Shown in pieces: positions 1 to 7,569 of a DNA stretch of 52,518 bases. The stretch is from Alphaproteobacteria bacterium. GTDB taxonomy: Bacteria > Pseudomonadota > Alphaproteobacteria > Micropepsales > Micropepsaceae. Position 1 is the first letter of the stretch; every line of letters begins with the position of its first letter. The stretch spans positions 95,389 to 147,906 of the forward strand of contig JAFARO010000016.1 of assembly GCA_019245415.1 (NCBI GenBank). Reading direction: 5' to 3'. Both the position numbers and the translations under genes were made by a program. The notes beneath the pieces were generated by a model. The model worked only from the letters and a program-made list of their open reading frames with translations, was not told the DNA's origin and made no database searches.

Positions 1-934
1 CGCGCGGGGGGGCGTATTGCGACAGCGCGCCGGACTGGATGGTCTTGATGGTGCGATAGCCCGGCGCATCGGCGAAGCCCGCGAACACGTGCAGGCAGCG
101 ATTGTAGAAATAGAGAATGTGCTTCTCATAGAGCTTGCGCGCCTCCGCATCGGTTTCCGCCACGCAGATGGTCTGGGCGAAGCCCGCGCGATAGGGCGAG
201 TCATCGCCTGCGCCGCGCTCGGCGACGCGCTTCCAATAGCCGTCCATCAGCGCCTTGGCGCGTATGTAGCCGCTGAACGACAGGTAGGAGTAGGAATAGG
301 TGTTGTCGATGCAGAAGTCGTAGGTCTCGACGCTGCCGCCGCCGGGGATGTGCACCGGCGGATGCGGCTGCTGCACCGGACGCGGCCAGATGTTCACATG
401 GCGCAATTTGGTGTAGCGGCCGTCGAAGGCGAACGGCTTCTTCTCCGTCCAAGCCTTGATGATCAGGTCGTGGGCTTCGGCGTATTTCTCGCGGGTGAGC
501 GCCGGGATCTGGCCGTAACAGAAATTTGTGTCCATCGAGGTGCCGACCGGAAAACCCGCCACCAATCGCCCGCCCGAGATGCAGTCGAGCATCGCGAATT
601 CCTCCGCGACGCGCACCGGCGGATTGTAGAGGGCGATGGAATTGCCCAGCACAACCAGCCCGACGTCTTTGGTGCGACGCGCCAGCGAGGCGGCGATCAG
701 GTTCGGCGAAGGCATCAGGCCATAGGCGTTCTGGTGGTGCTCGTTGACGCCGATGCCGTCGAAGCCGAGCGTCGAGGCATATTCGAGCAGGTCGAGATAG
801 GTGTTGTAGACCTCGTGCGCCTTGGCCGGATCGAACAGGCTGGAATCGATGTCAACCCAGACCGAGCGGTGCTTCTCGCGGAAGTCCTCCGGCAGGTAGG
901 GCCAGGGCATCAGGTTGAACCAGGTGAACTTCAT
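1..934 (-). CDS. LLM-class flavin-dependent oxidoreductase, C-terminus cut off by window edge
   Basis: Reading the minus strand from the ATG at 934-932 gives an open frame of 311 codons that runs off position 1. The start MKFTWFNLMPWPYLPEDF, the NEHHQNAYG block near residue 65, and the region GRLVAGFPVGTSMD near residue 125 are typical of luciferase-like, FMN- or F420-dependent monooxygenases (bacterial luciferase family). GGGAG lies 8 bases before the ATG. Family members of this type are about 400 residues long, so roughly the last quarter is missing. The substrate cannot be told from the sequence. It overlaps the end of the upstream hypothetical gene on the same strand. Confidence 0.88.
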   Translation of the reverse strand, partial: MKFTWFNLMPWPYLPEDFREKHRSVWVDIDSSLFDPAKAHEVYNTYLDLLEYASTLGFDGIGVNEHHQNAYGLMPSPNLIAASLARRTKDVGLVVLGNSIALYNPPVRVAEEFAMLDCISGGRLVAGFPVGTSMDTNFCYGQIPALTREKYAEAHDLIIKAWTEKKPFAFDGRYTKLRHVNIWPRPVQQPHPPVHIPGGGSVETYDFCIDNTYSYSYLSFSGYIRAKALMDGYWKRVAERGAGDDSPYRAGFAQTICVAETDAEARKLYEKHILYFYNRCLHVFAGFADAPGYRTIKTIQSGALSQYAPPR

Positions 935-1337
935 CGCTTCGCTCCCGGCGGACGGCGCTTTGCGCTTCTGTCTGAGGGCAATCCTGATGAATTGTCAGCG
1001 GCTTGGCAATTCGCAGGCTCTCCACCACGGCGTTCAAAGCGATATCGGCGTGCTGCACGAGAAGCCCGAGCGCATCGAACCGCGCCAGATAGTCCGGCGG
1101 CGCTCCGCGCAAGCCGCGCGCGGCCTCTTCCACGGCACGGATCCCGCGGACATAGGCGCGGAAGCTGCGCCGGCGTTGGACTTCCGCGGCACTGCGCAGT
1201 CCATGGCGCAGCGCATTGCGGTTGCCCTTGGGCGCGCCGGCGCCCTTGCGGTTGCCGCTGTCCGGACCCGGCGCAATAGAATTGTCCGTCAAAATTTTAG
1301 GGGCCCCTCCCCCCGGTCCCCTCCTTTTCCCGGGCAA
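852..1337 (-). CDS. hypothetical protein with GAPKGNRNALRHG motif, possible SOS gene
   Basis: Minus-strand frame of about 161 codons from a TTG at 1337; a second in-frame TTG at 1292 would give 146 codons. No ATG start is available, so the start is uncertain. The segment GAPKGNRNALRHGL is a motif seen at the N-terminus of many short uncharacterised alphaproteobacterial proteins, followed by a basic, Arg-rich helix-like region (AEVQRRRSFRAYVRGIRAVEEAARGL). The last 30 residues look unlike coding sequence and overlap the start of the monooxygenase gene by 83 bp, so the true C-terminus may be shorter or frameshifted. A LexA-type box lies about 42-56 bp upstream. Function unknown. Confidence 0.5.
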   Translation of the reverse strand: MPGKRRGPGGGAPKILTDNSIAPGPDSGNRKGAGAPKGNRNALRHGLRSAAEVQRRRSFRAYVRGIRAVEEAARGLRGAPPDYLARFDALGLLVQHADIALNAVVESLRIAKPLTIHQDCPQTEAQSAVRRERSDEVHLVQPDALALPAGGLPREAPLGLG

Positions 1338-1378
1338 TCATTCCGATGTGAGGTCCCGTAGGTCATGGCCATGTTATA

Positions 1379-1393
1379 GAACAAAGGTGGAAC
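1379..1393 (-). promoter_or_regulatory. candidate LexA (SOS) box
   Basis: The plus strand reads GAAC-N7-GAAC, i.e. GTTCCACCTTTGTTC on the minus strand. This is an exact match to the direct-repeat GTTC-N7-GTTC operator used by alphaproteobacterial LexA, and the TTTGTTC half matches the usual consensus flank. It lies in an AT-rich patch between two divergent transcription units and is best placed to control the minus-strand hypothetical gene starting at 1337. Confidence 0.65.
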
Positions 1394-1473
1394 ATAAGTC
1401 AATCTTGAATAGAATATCCCTGGATTCGGCTCGCTCGGTTGACCCCTGAGCCGCTCGGGGCCAATGTCGGCGG

Positions 1474-1839
1474 ATGCGAGCGGTGCTCAAATCGGCGGCA
1501 TTGAGTGTCGCGCTGCTGGCGCTTCTGTTGCGCGCGGCAGTGCCCGAGGGCTGGATGCCGGCCAAGGCCGCCTCGGCACCGCTGATGCCTTGCCCCGGCA
1601 TCATGACGATGCCGATGACGCCCTCGCACCACGGCGCGCCGCTGCGGAAACAAGACGGCCACACCACGATCTGCATTTTCGCGGCAACGGCTCATTTCGG
1701 TTCGGTTCCCGTCCCGGCGCCGCTGGCCGCTCCGGCCGGCGCGGTCGAACGCATCGCGCCATTGCCTTCTGCAGTCGTTTTCGTCTCGAAAAGTCTTTAT
1801 CGCCCCAACACCGCGCGCGCGCCGCCGCTCTCCATCTGA
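1474..1839 (+). CDS. DUF2946-like protein, copper-associated
   Basis: 121 residues starting MRAVLKSAALSVALLALLLR, one N-terminal hydrophobic segment acting as signal or anchor, followed by PEGWMP, a CPG motif, a His/Met-rich stretch (MTMPMTPSHHG), ICIFAATAH and a C-terminal RAPPLSI. This order (hydrophobic N-terminus, PxGWMP, CP, C-FAA, PP) is that of the DUF2946 family, whose members often sit beside copper genes. The Met/His residues could bind metal; that is inference. First gene of the plus-strand cassette that continues with the outer-membrane-like protein, CopC and CopD. Start chosen as the first ATG that keeps the hydrophobic leader intact. Confidence 0.7.
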   Translation: MRAVLKSAALSVALLALLLRAAVPEGWMPAKAASAPLMPCPGIMTMPMTPSHHGAPLRKQDGHTTICIFAATAHFGSVPVPAPLAAPAGAVERIAPLPSAVVFVSKSLYRPNTARAPPLSI

Positions 1840-1901
1840 GTGCCGCCGAGAGCGCCGTGCGGGTCCGCCGTGCGGCAGTGTCACGCAACCGCGAGACGAT
1901 C

Positions 1902-2798
1902 ATGAACCGCGCATCCTGGCGCATACGCGCCTTTGCCATTCCGATTTGCACGTTGCTTCCCCTCGCCTGCGCCGATGCGCACGGGATTGTGGGCGACCGC
2001 TTCTTTCCCGCGACGATCGCCACCGACGACCCCTTCGCCGCGGACGAACTGGCGCTGCCCACCGTCAGCGTCTTCCGCCACAAGGACGACGGTGCGCCGG
2101 TGGACGAGAGCGATGCGGATTTCGAATGGTCCAAGTCCATCGCGCCCGGCTTCGCGATTGCGTTCGGCGGCGGCTACGTCGATGCCAAGCCCGATGGCGG
2201 CCCAGCGGCGACCGGCTTCGACAATCTCGAGATCACGCCGCTTCTCGAAATCGTGCGCGATGCGGACCGCGAATTCATCCTGACCGCCGGCATGAGTTTC
2301 GAGATCGGCGGCAGCGGCTCGCGCGCCGTCGCCGACCGCTTCACGACCTACACGCCGGAAATTCTCTTCGGCAAGGGCTTCGGCGATCTTCCCGACAGCA
2401 TGGCCTTGCTCAAGCCGTTCGCGGTGACCGGCGTGCTGGGCTATGCCATCCCCGGAAGCGGGGCTGCGCCCCATTCGCTCCACTGGGGCGGTGCGGTGGA
2501 ATACAGCCTGCTGTATCTTCAGACCGATGTGCGCGACGAAGGTCTTGGACCGTTCATGTCGCATCTGACGCCGGTGGTGGAATTCGATATCGACTCGCCG
2601 ACCGGCGGCGCCCTGACCGGCACCATCGATCCGGGCCTGATCTGGTCGGGCCAATACAGCCAGTTCGGCATCGAAGCGATGATCCCGCTGAACGCGGCGA
2701 CGGGACGCAATGTCGGCGTGATCGCTCAGCTCCACTTCTATCTCGACGACCTGTTCCCGCATTCGATCGGCCGGCCCCTCTTCGCAGGTGCACGATGA
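1902..2798 (+). CDS. predicted outer-membrane beta-barrel protein of the copper cassette
   Basis: 298 residues from the ATG at 1902. An N-terminal signal peptide (about residues 1-26, ending ACADA before HGIVGDRFFP) is followed by alternating polar/hydrophobic strands rich in Gly and aromatic residues (FAIAFGGGYVDAK, EFILTAGMSFEIGG, SLHWGGAVEYSLLYLQT, NVGVIAQLHFYLDD), as expected for a beta barrel. It ends 4 bp inside copC (ATGA overlap), so translation is probably coupled and the protein likely works with CopC/CopD in copper handling. No recognised domain beyond this; role inferred only from position. Confidence 0.7.
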   Translation: MNRASWRIRAFAIPICTLLPLACADAHGIVGDRFFPATIATDDPFAADELALPTVSVFRHKDDGAPVDESDADFEWSKSIAPGFAIAFGGGYVDAKPDGGPAATGFDNLEITPLLEIVRDADREFILTAGMSFEIGGSGSRAVADRFTTYTPEILFGKGFGDLPDSMALLKPFAVTGVLGYAIPGSGAAPHSLHWGGAVEYSLLYLQTDVRDEGLGPFMSHLTPVVEFDIDSPTGGALTGTIDPGLIWSGQYSQFGIEAMIPLNAATGRNVGVIAQLHFYLDDLFPHSIGRPLFAGAR

Positions 2799-3142
2799 GA
2801 ATCCTGGCCGGCCTCTCGTTTCTCGCATGGCTCGGCGCTTCGGCACCTTGCTTTGCCCATGCCTTTCTCAGCCACGCCGATCCGGCCGCGGGTGCGCGGC
2901 TGGCCAAGGCGCCGGCGGCCATCACGCTCGACTTTACCGAAGAACTCGAGCCCGCCTTCAGCGGCGCCAGCGTGGTTGGACCGACCGGACAGGAGTTTGC
3001 CACCGCAACCAAGGTGGAAGGCGGCACCATCACCGTGGCGCTGGCCGCGCTCAAACCCGGCAAGTACGTGGTGCACTGGCATGCCGTCTCGGTCGATGCC
3101 CACCGCACCCAGGGCGCCTACAGTTTCGTCGTCGCGCCATGA
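2795..3142 (+). CDS. copC: copper resistance protein CopC
   Basis: 115 residues. A signal peptide ends at PCFA/H so that the mature protein begins with His (H22), followed by AFLSHADPAAGARL, the classic CopC N-terminus in which the first His binds Cu(II). The C-terminal HWHAVSVDAHRTQGAYSF carries the conserved HxH...D.H ligands (H94, H96, D101, H103). It is a periplasmic copper-binding protein that normally delivers copper to CopD. The start overlaps the upstream gene by 4 bp and the stop overlaps copD by 4 bp, which shows a tightly coupled operon. Confidence 0.93.
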   Translation: MRILAGLSFLAWLGASAPCFAHAFLSHADPAAGARLAKAPAAITLDFTEELEPAFSGASVVGPTGQEFATATKVEGGTITVALAALKPGKYVVHWHAVSVDAHRTQGAYSFVVAP

Positions 3143-3996
3143 CGGCCTCAGCGCTGATCCGCGCGACGCATCTGGTAAGCCTGATGACGGTGTTCGGCGC
3201 CGGCACTTATCTCTTCCTCATCCGAAGGCTATCCGGGCCCGGGCGCGTTCCGCTTTTGGCGATGTCGCTCGTGGCGCTGGCGAGTGCGCTGCTGTCGTTT
3301 GTGCTCGTCACCGCGAACATGACCGGCGACGGACACGGCACGTTTGCGTGGCCGTCGCTTGAACTCGTGGCGACGCAGTCTTTCTTCGGGCGCATGTTCC
3401 TTGTGCGCATCGGATTGCTCGCGATCCTGGTCGTTGTCGCCTCTGCCTGGCGCAGACCTGCTGCGACGGGCCTGATGGCGGCGATGGCCCTGGCAAGCCT
3501 CGGCCTGACCAGTCATGCCGCCGCCAATGGCGGCCGTCATTGGCTCGCCTTCGCGGCGAACGATGCGGCGCACCTGCTCTGCGCGGGCTTCTGGCTCGGC
3601 GGGCTCATGGTGATCGCCCTGATGCTCCGGCAGCGCAAGCCCGACCTGGTCCCCGCGCTGCGGATCTTTTCCACTTGGGGAACGGGCGCCGTGGCGCTGC
3701 TCGTCGTCGCGGGCACGCTCAACGCGTTGGCCATCGTGCAGGCGGACGCCGCACGCTGGTCGTTCGACTACATGACGGTGTTGGGTTTCAAGATCGTGCT
3801 GGCGGTCATCATGATCGCGCTTGCGCTCGCCAACCGGTTCAGTGTCTCGCCGGCGATCGCTACGGGATCCGAGACCGCCCGCAACGAACTGGCCTGGACG
3901 GTCGCGGGCGAACTGGGTCTGGGCATCGTGGTGGTGCTGCTGGCGGCGTTCCTGGGCATGATGCCGCCGATGTCGATGCCGACGCCGATGGAGTAA
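3139..3996 (+). CDS. copD: copper resistance protein CopD, inner-membrane
   Basis: 285 residues with about eight hydrophobic helices, starting MTASALIRATHLVSLMTVFGAGTYLFL. Conserved histidines occur in the membrane segments (ATHLVSL, TSHAAA, DAAHLLCAGFWLGGL), the last being the typical CopD signature. CopD proteins move copper across the inner membrane together with periplasmic CopC. The ATG overlaps the copC stop. The C-terminus is Met/Pro-rich (MMPPMSMPTPME), which might bind Cu(I); that point is inference. Last gene of the cassette; 78 bp separate it from the tyrosine operon. Confidence 0.92.
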   Translation: MTASALIRATHLVSLMTVFGAGTYLFLIRRLSGPGRVPLLAMSLVALASALLSFVLVTANMTGDGHGTFAWPSLELVATQSFFGRMFLVRIGLLAILVVVASAWRRPAATGLMAAMALASLGLTSHAAANGGRHWLAFAANDAAHLLCAGFWLGGLMVIALMLRQRKPDLVPALRIFSTWGTGAVALLVVAGTLNALAIVQADAARWSFDYMTVLGFKIVLAVIMIALALANRFSVSPAIATGSETARNELAWTVAGELGLGIVVVLLAAFLGMMPPMSMPTPME

Positions 3997-4017
3997 TATC
4001 TGGGCGGCGCGTCCAGC

Positions 4018-4047
4018 TTGACCGCCAGATAGTTTCATATGAAACTA
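4018..4047 (+). promoter_or_regulatory. hppD promoter with 18-bp perfect palindromic operator
   Basis: TTGACC at 4018-4023 can serve as a -35 element; 17 bases later lies a weak -10 (GAAACT). The stretch 4030-4047 reads TAGTTTCATATGAAACTA, a perfect 18-bp palindrome covering the spacer and -10. A dimeric repressor bound here would block the promoter. The MarR-family gene at the end of the same operon is the obvious candidate ligand. The palindrome contains an ATG (4039) in frame with hppD, but no Shine-Dalgarno sequence precedes it. Confidence 0.6.
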
Positions 4048-4074
4048 AATCCGTTGCCGGCTATGGAGGACCGC

Positions 4075-5148
4075 ATGCGCGATCTTTGGGACAATCCCAT
4101 CGGCACCGACGGCTTCGAGTTCGTCGAATACACCGCCCCCGATGTCGGCCAGCTCCACGGCTTCTTCGAGCGCATGGGCTTTCGCGCCGTCGGCCGTCAT
4201 CGCTCCAAGGACGTGACGCTCTACCGCCAAGGCGAGACCAGCTTCATCGTCAACGCCGAGCCGGGCAGCCATGGCAGCCGCTTCGCCCAGGCGCACGGGC
4301 CGAGCGCCTGCGCGATGGCGTTCCGCGTCAAGGACGCCGCGCTGGCCTACAAGAAGCTGACGGCGCTGGGCGCCACGCCGTTTGCCAACCAAGTCGGGCC
4401 GATGGAGCTCAACATTCCAGCCATCGAAGGAATCGGCGGCAGCGTGATCTATCTTGTCGACCGCTATGGCGAGCGCACGATCTACGACGTCGATTTCGTT
4501 CCCACCGATCCGATCACGGGCTTCGCCCATGAAGGCTGCGGGCTGACCGACATCGATCATGTCACCCACAATGTCTTTCGCGGCAACATGGACAAATGGG
4601 CGGGCTTCTACGAGAGGCTCTTCAACTTCCGCCAGATCCGCTACTTCGACATCGAGGGCAAGCTCACCGGCCTCAAGAGCCGCGCCATGACGAGTCCCGA
4701 CGGCAAGATCCGCATCCCGATCAACGAAAGCTCCGACGACAAATCGCAGATCGAGGAATACCTGCATCATTACAAGGGCGAGGGCATCCAGCACATCGCG
4801 CTCGGCACCCGCGACATCTACCAGACGGTCGAGGGCCTGCGCGCGCGCGGCGTCGCGTTCCAGGACACGCCGCAGACCTATTACGAGCGGCTCGACAACC
4901 GGATCAAGGGGCATGGCGAGGATGTCGAGCGGCTGAAACGCAACCGCATCCTGATGGACGGGGAGAAGAACAGCGAGATCGGGCTGCTGCTCCAGATCTT
5001 CACCCAGAACGCCATCGGGCCCATCTTCTTCGAGATCATCCAGAGGAAGGGCAACGAAGGCTTCGGCGAGGGCAATTTCCGCGCGCTGTTCGAATCGATC
5101 GAAGCCGATCAGGTCCGCCGCGGCGTATTGAAGGACACCCGGGCATGA
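4075..5148 (+). CDS. hppD: 4-hydroxyphenylpyruvate dioxygenase
   Basis: 357 residues from the ATG at 4075, chosen because GGAGG (4065-4069) lies 5 bases upstream; an in-frame ATG at 4039 sits inside the operator palindrome and lacks a ribosome site. The enzyme converts 4-hydroxyphenylpyruvate to homogentisate, the committed step of tyrosine breakdown. Both vicinal-oxygen-chelate domains are present and the Fe(II) facial triad is visible: H162 (TDIDHVTHN), H240 (GIQHIALGT) and E320 (IFFEIIQRKG). The C-terminal helix with NEGFGEGNFRALFESIE is also typical. Stop overlaps hmgA by 4 bp. Confidence 0.96.
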   Translation: MRDLWDNPIGTDGFEFVEYTAPDVGQLHGFFERMGFRAVGRHRSKDVTLYRQGETSFIVNAEPGSHGSRFAQAHGPSACAMAFRVKDAALAYKKLTALGATPFANQVGPMELNIPAIEGIGGSVIYLVDRYGERTIYDVDFVPTDPITGFAHEGCGLTDIDHVTHNVFRGNMDKWAGFYERLFNFRQIRYFDIEGKLTGLKSRAMTSPDGKIRIPINESSDDKSQIEEYLHHYKGEGIQHIALGTRDIYQTVEGLRARGVAFQDTPQTYYERLDNRIKGHGEDVERLKRNRILMDGEKNSEIGLLLQIFTQNAIGPIFFEIIQRKGNEGFGEGNFRALFESIEADQVRRGVLKDTRA

Positions 5149-6269
5149 GCGCGAAGAACTGGATCGAGTTCCCCCGCGTCGAGGGCAAAGCCTCGCGCCA
5201 GGCGCACACCGATCTTCCGGAAGGAACCTATGAGCGCGAGATCGGCCGCGACGGATTCTTCGGTCCGGCCACGCATCTCTATCACAAGCACCCGCCCACC
5301 GACTGGACCGGGTTCGAAGGGCCTTTGCGCCCACGTGCTTTCGACGCCGTGCGCGTCGCCGAAGACGGCGGCCCCGCGAAGGCGAAGCGGCTGCTTTCCA
5401 ACGCCAGCTGTCAGATCGCGATCCTTGCGGCAACCGAAGCGATGCCGCAATTGGTACGCGATGCCGACGGCGACCTGCTGCTGTTCGTGCATCGGGGCGA
5501 CGGCGATCTGTTCTGCGACTTCGGACACATGGCCTATCGCGACGGCGACTATCTTCTGCTGCCGCGCGGGACGATGTGGCGGCTGGAACCCAAGAGCCGC
5601 ACCGTCATGCTCGAGATCGAGGCGACGAACGGTTCCTACAAGCTGCCCGAGCGCGGCATCTTAGGGCCCCACGCGATCTTCGATCCCGCCGCGCTGGAAA
5701 CACCCAAGCTCGATGGCGCCTTCCATGCGCAGCGCGACGGCGAATGGAAGGTGATCGTGAAGCGCCGGGATCAGATCTCCACCATCACCTATCCCTTCAA
5801 TCCGCTGGACGCGGTGGGCTGGAAAGGCAATCTGACCGCGATCAAGCTCAACTGGCGCGACATCCGTCCGGTGATGAGCCACCGCTACCACATTCCGCCC
5901 AGCGTGCATTCGACCTTCGTCGCCGACCGCTTCGTGGTCTGCACCTTCGTGCCGCGGCCGATCGAGAGCGATCCGGGCGCGCTGAAAGTGCCGTTCTATC
6001 ATTCGAACGACGACTACGACGAGGTGATCTTCTATCACGCCGGCGAATTCTTCAGCCGCGACAACATCCATCCCGGCATGGTGACATGGCATCCTTGCGG
6101 CTTCACCCACGGCCCTCATCCCAAGGCCTTCGCCGCCGGCGCCCGCGCCGCCAAGACCATGACCGACGAGGTCGCGGTGATGATCGACACCCGCGACCCG
6201 CTCGATATCGCGCCTGCCGCGGAGACGACCGAGGTCACGACCTATGCCGAGAGCTGGATGGTGAAGTGA
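5145..6269 (+). CDS. hmgA: homogentisate 1,2-dioxygenase
   Basis: 374 residues, cupin-fold protein that opens the ring of homogentisate to maleylacetoacetate. It belongs to the shorter bacterial form (the human-type enzyme is about 445 residues). Metal-binding positions can be matched to the known enzyme: H286 in FYHSNDDYDEV with an acidic residue at 292/293, H316 in TWHPCGF and H322 in THGPHP, where the two histidines keep the 6-residue spacing of the human enzyme. Translationally coupled to hppD by an ATGA overlap. A composite palindromic repeat follows the stop codon within the operon. Confidence 0.93.
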   Translation: MSAKNWIEFPRVEGKASRQAHTDLPEGTYEREIGRDGFFGPATHLYHKHPPTDWTGFEGPLRPRAFDAVRVAEDGGPAKAKRLLSNASCQIAILAATEAMPQLVRDADGDLLLFVHRGDGDLFCDFGHMAYRDGDYLLLPRGTMWRLEPKSRTVMLEIEATNGSYKLPERGILGPHAIFDPAALETPKLDGAFHAQRDGEWKVIVKRRDQISTITYPFNPLDAVGWKGNLTAIKLNWRDIRPVMSHRYHIPPSVHSTFVADRFVVCTFVPRPIESDPGALKVPFYHSNDDYDEVIFYHAGEFFSRDNIHPGMVTWHPCGFTHGPHPKAFAAGARAAKTMTDEVAVMIDTRDPLDIAPAAETTEVTTYAESWMVK

Positions 6270-6286
6270 GTTATCTCTAGAAGGAG

Positions 6287-6370
6287 GTCATCGCCCGCTT
6301 CATGCGGGCGACCCATTTTTCCTGTAGAAACAAATTGGGTCGCCCGGACGCTCTCGCGCCGGGCGATGAC
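6287..6370. repeat. composite palindromic repeat, family A copy 1
   Basis: Left unit GTCATCGCCCGC-TTCAT-GCGGGCGACCCAT forms its own hairpin; right unit ATTGGGTCGCCCGG...CCGGGCGATGAC is its inverted partner, so the whole 84 bp can also fold end to end. A second copy lies at 32929-33009. It sits between hmgA and the first sulfotransferase-like gene, i.e. inside a same-direction operon, where it may cause partial termination or mRNA stabilisation. Confidence 0.85.
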
Positions 6371-6399
6371 ATAATTGGAAAAATGAACACTAACCCCCG

Positions 6400-7449
6400 A
6401 TGTCCTCTCCCCCCCTCCCCGAGCTCGTCCGCGATCCGCGTTGGTTTCCCTTCGATCTCGACCGCCAGACGGGCGCGATCCGCTTCGCCGATGTGGGCGA
6501 AGGCTGGCCGGATTGGAACCGCTTCTTCTCGCATACCGAAAAGGACGGTCCGATCCGTCAGCAGAGCCTGCCCGCGCCGGAGCTCCTGAAGCTCGCAGGC
6601 GGCGAGCCGCCGCGGCTGAACTTCATCTGGCATACCGCCTATTGCTGCTCGACGGCGATCGCAAAAGCGTTGGAAGTGCCCGGCCGAAGCACGGCGCACC
6701 TCGAGCCCCAGGTGCTGATCAGTTTGGCGCATACGCGCCGGCAGTCGGACCGCGAAGCGCGCGGCGATCTGGCCTGGCTTTCCGAAGCGGTGTTCCGGCT
6801 GCTGGCGCGTCCCTATGCGTCAGGCGCCAGCGCGACCGTCAAGCCGGCGCCGACGTCCAGCTATCTCACCGGCGACGCGGCGCTCAAGACCAAGGGGCGG
6901 ATGCTCTTTCTCTACAGCGATTGCAAGAGCTTCCTGCTTTCGACCCTGCGCTACGGCGAGCACCGCCGCCGCTTCGTGCGCAGCTTGTTCCGCGACATCC
7001 GCGCCGAGACCCGCTGGTCAAGGCGCTGGACACCGGAAGCGATGGCGGAAATCACCGATCTCGAGGTCGCCAGTCTCGTCTGGCAGCTCCAGATCGTACG
7101 CTTTCGCGAGAGCATGCTGCGGCTGGGCGACCGCGCCGCCTCGCTCGACTGCGAAACCTTCCTCGCCGAGCCCCGGACCACCATCGAGACGCTCTGGCAC
7201 TACTTCGAACTCCCGGGGCGGCCTGACGAAAGCCCTTTGATCGCCGACGCCGGCTATCTCAACCGCCATGCGAAGTTCGCCGGCCAGGAATTCGCCCGCG
7301 ATCGGCACCGCGAGGCCGCGCGCCACGTCGCGCCGGAAGTGCTGGCGGAAGTCGAACGCATCGCCGAAGCGAGTTACGACCTGTTCCCGGAGAACAGAGG
7401 CGCCCTTCCCCTGGCCCGGCCGCTGCTCGGGGCGAGCCTTACGCCGTAG
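6400..7449 (+). CDS. sulfotransferase-like P-loop protein, first of a tandem pair
   Basis: 349 residues. FIWHTAYCCSTAIAKALEVPG (residues 75-95) resembles the PAPS 5'-phosphosulfate loop of sulfotransferases (usually FxFHTGRCGSTLL), with Cys in place of the loop Gly, followed by LEPQVL as in that family. The later block MLFLYSDCKSFLLSTLRYG corresponds to the 3'-phosphate site, but the usual Arg-Asp-Pro is SDC. A recognisable sulfotransferase-type fold with altered cofactor residues is my reading; the substrate is unknown. It lies in the homogentisate operon between hmgA and the fumarylacetoacetase gene and is a paralogue of the next gene. Confidence 0.7.
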   Translation: MSSPPLPELVRDPRWFPFDLDRQTGAIRFADVGEGWPDWNRFFSHTEKDGPIRQQSLPAPELLKLAGGEPPRLNFIWHTAYCCSTAIAKALEVPGRSTAHLEPQVLISLAHTRRQSDREARGDLAWLSEAVFRLLARPYASGASATVKPAPTSSYLTGDAALKTKGRMLFLYSDCKSFLLSTLRYGEHRRRFVRSLFRDIRAETRWSRRWTPEAMAEITDLEVASLVWQLQIVRFRESMLRLGDRAASLDCETFLAEPRTTIETLWHYFELPGRPDESPLIADAGYLNRHAKFAGQEFARDRHREAARHVAPEVLAEVERIAEASYDLFPENRGALPLARPLLGASLTP

Positions 7450-7569
7450 CGTTCACGCGAAGTTGTCGTTTCACGAAACATCGCGACAGGTTGTGAGGAA
7501 ACTTCTGCGACCGGACGGTGTTAGGCCCGCTGAGAGGACAGCCGCCCATTGCGGCCGTCCGCAAGGGGC

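Noticed and set aside
4039..4074. ATG at 4039 as the hppD start
   Set aside because: It lies inside the palindromic operator and has no ribosome site, whereas GGAGG precedes the ATG at 4075.
7468..7479. GTTTC-AC-GAAAC between the two sulfotransferase-like genes as a second site for the tyrosine operon operator
   Set aside because: Arm spacing is 2 instead of 4 bases, so a dimer fitting the hppD palindrome would not fit here.
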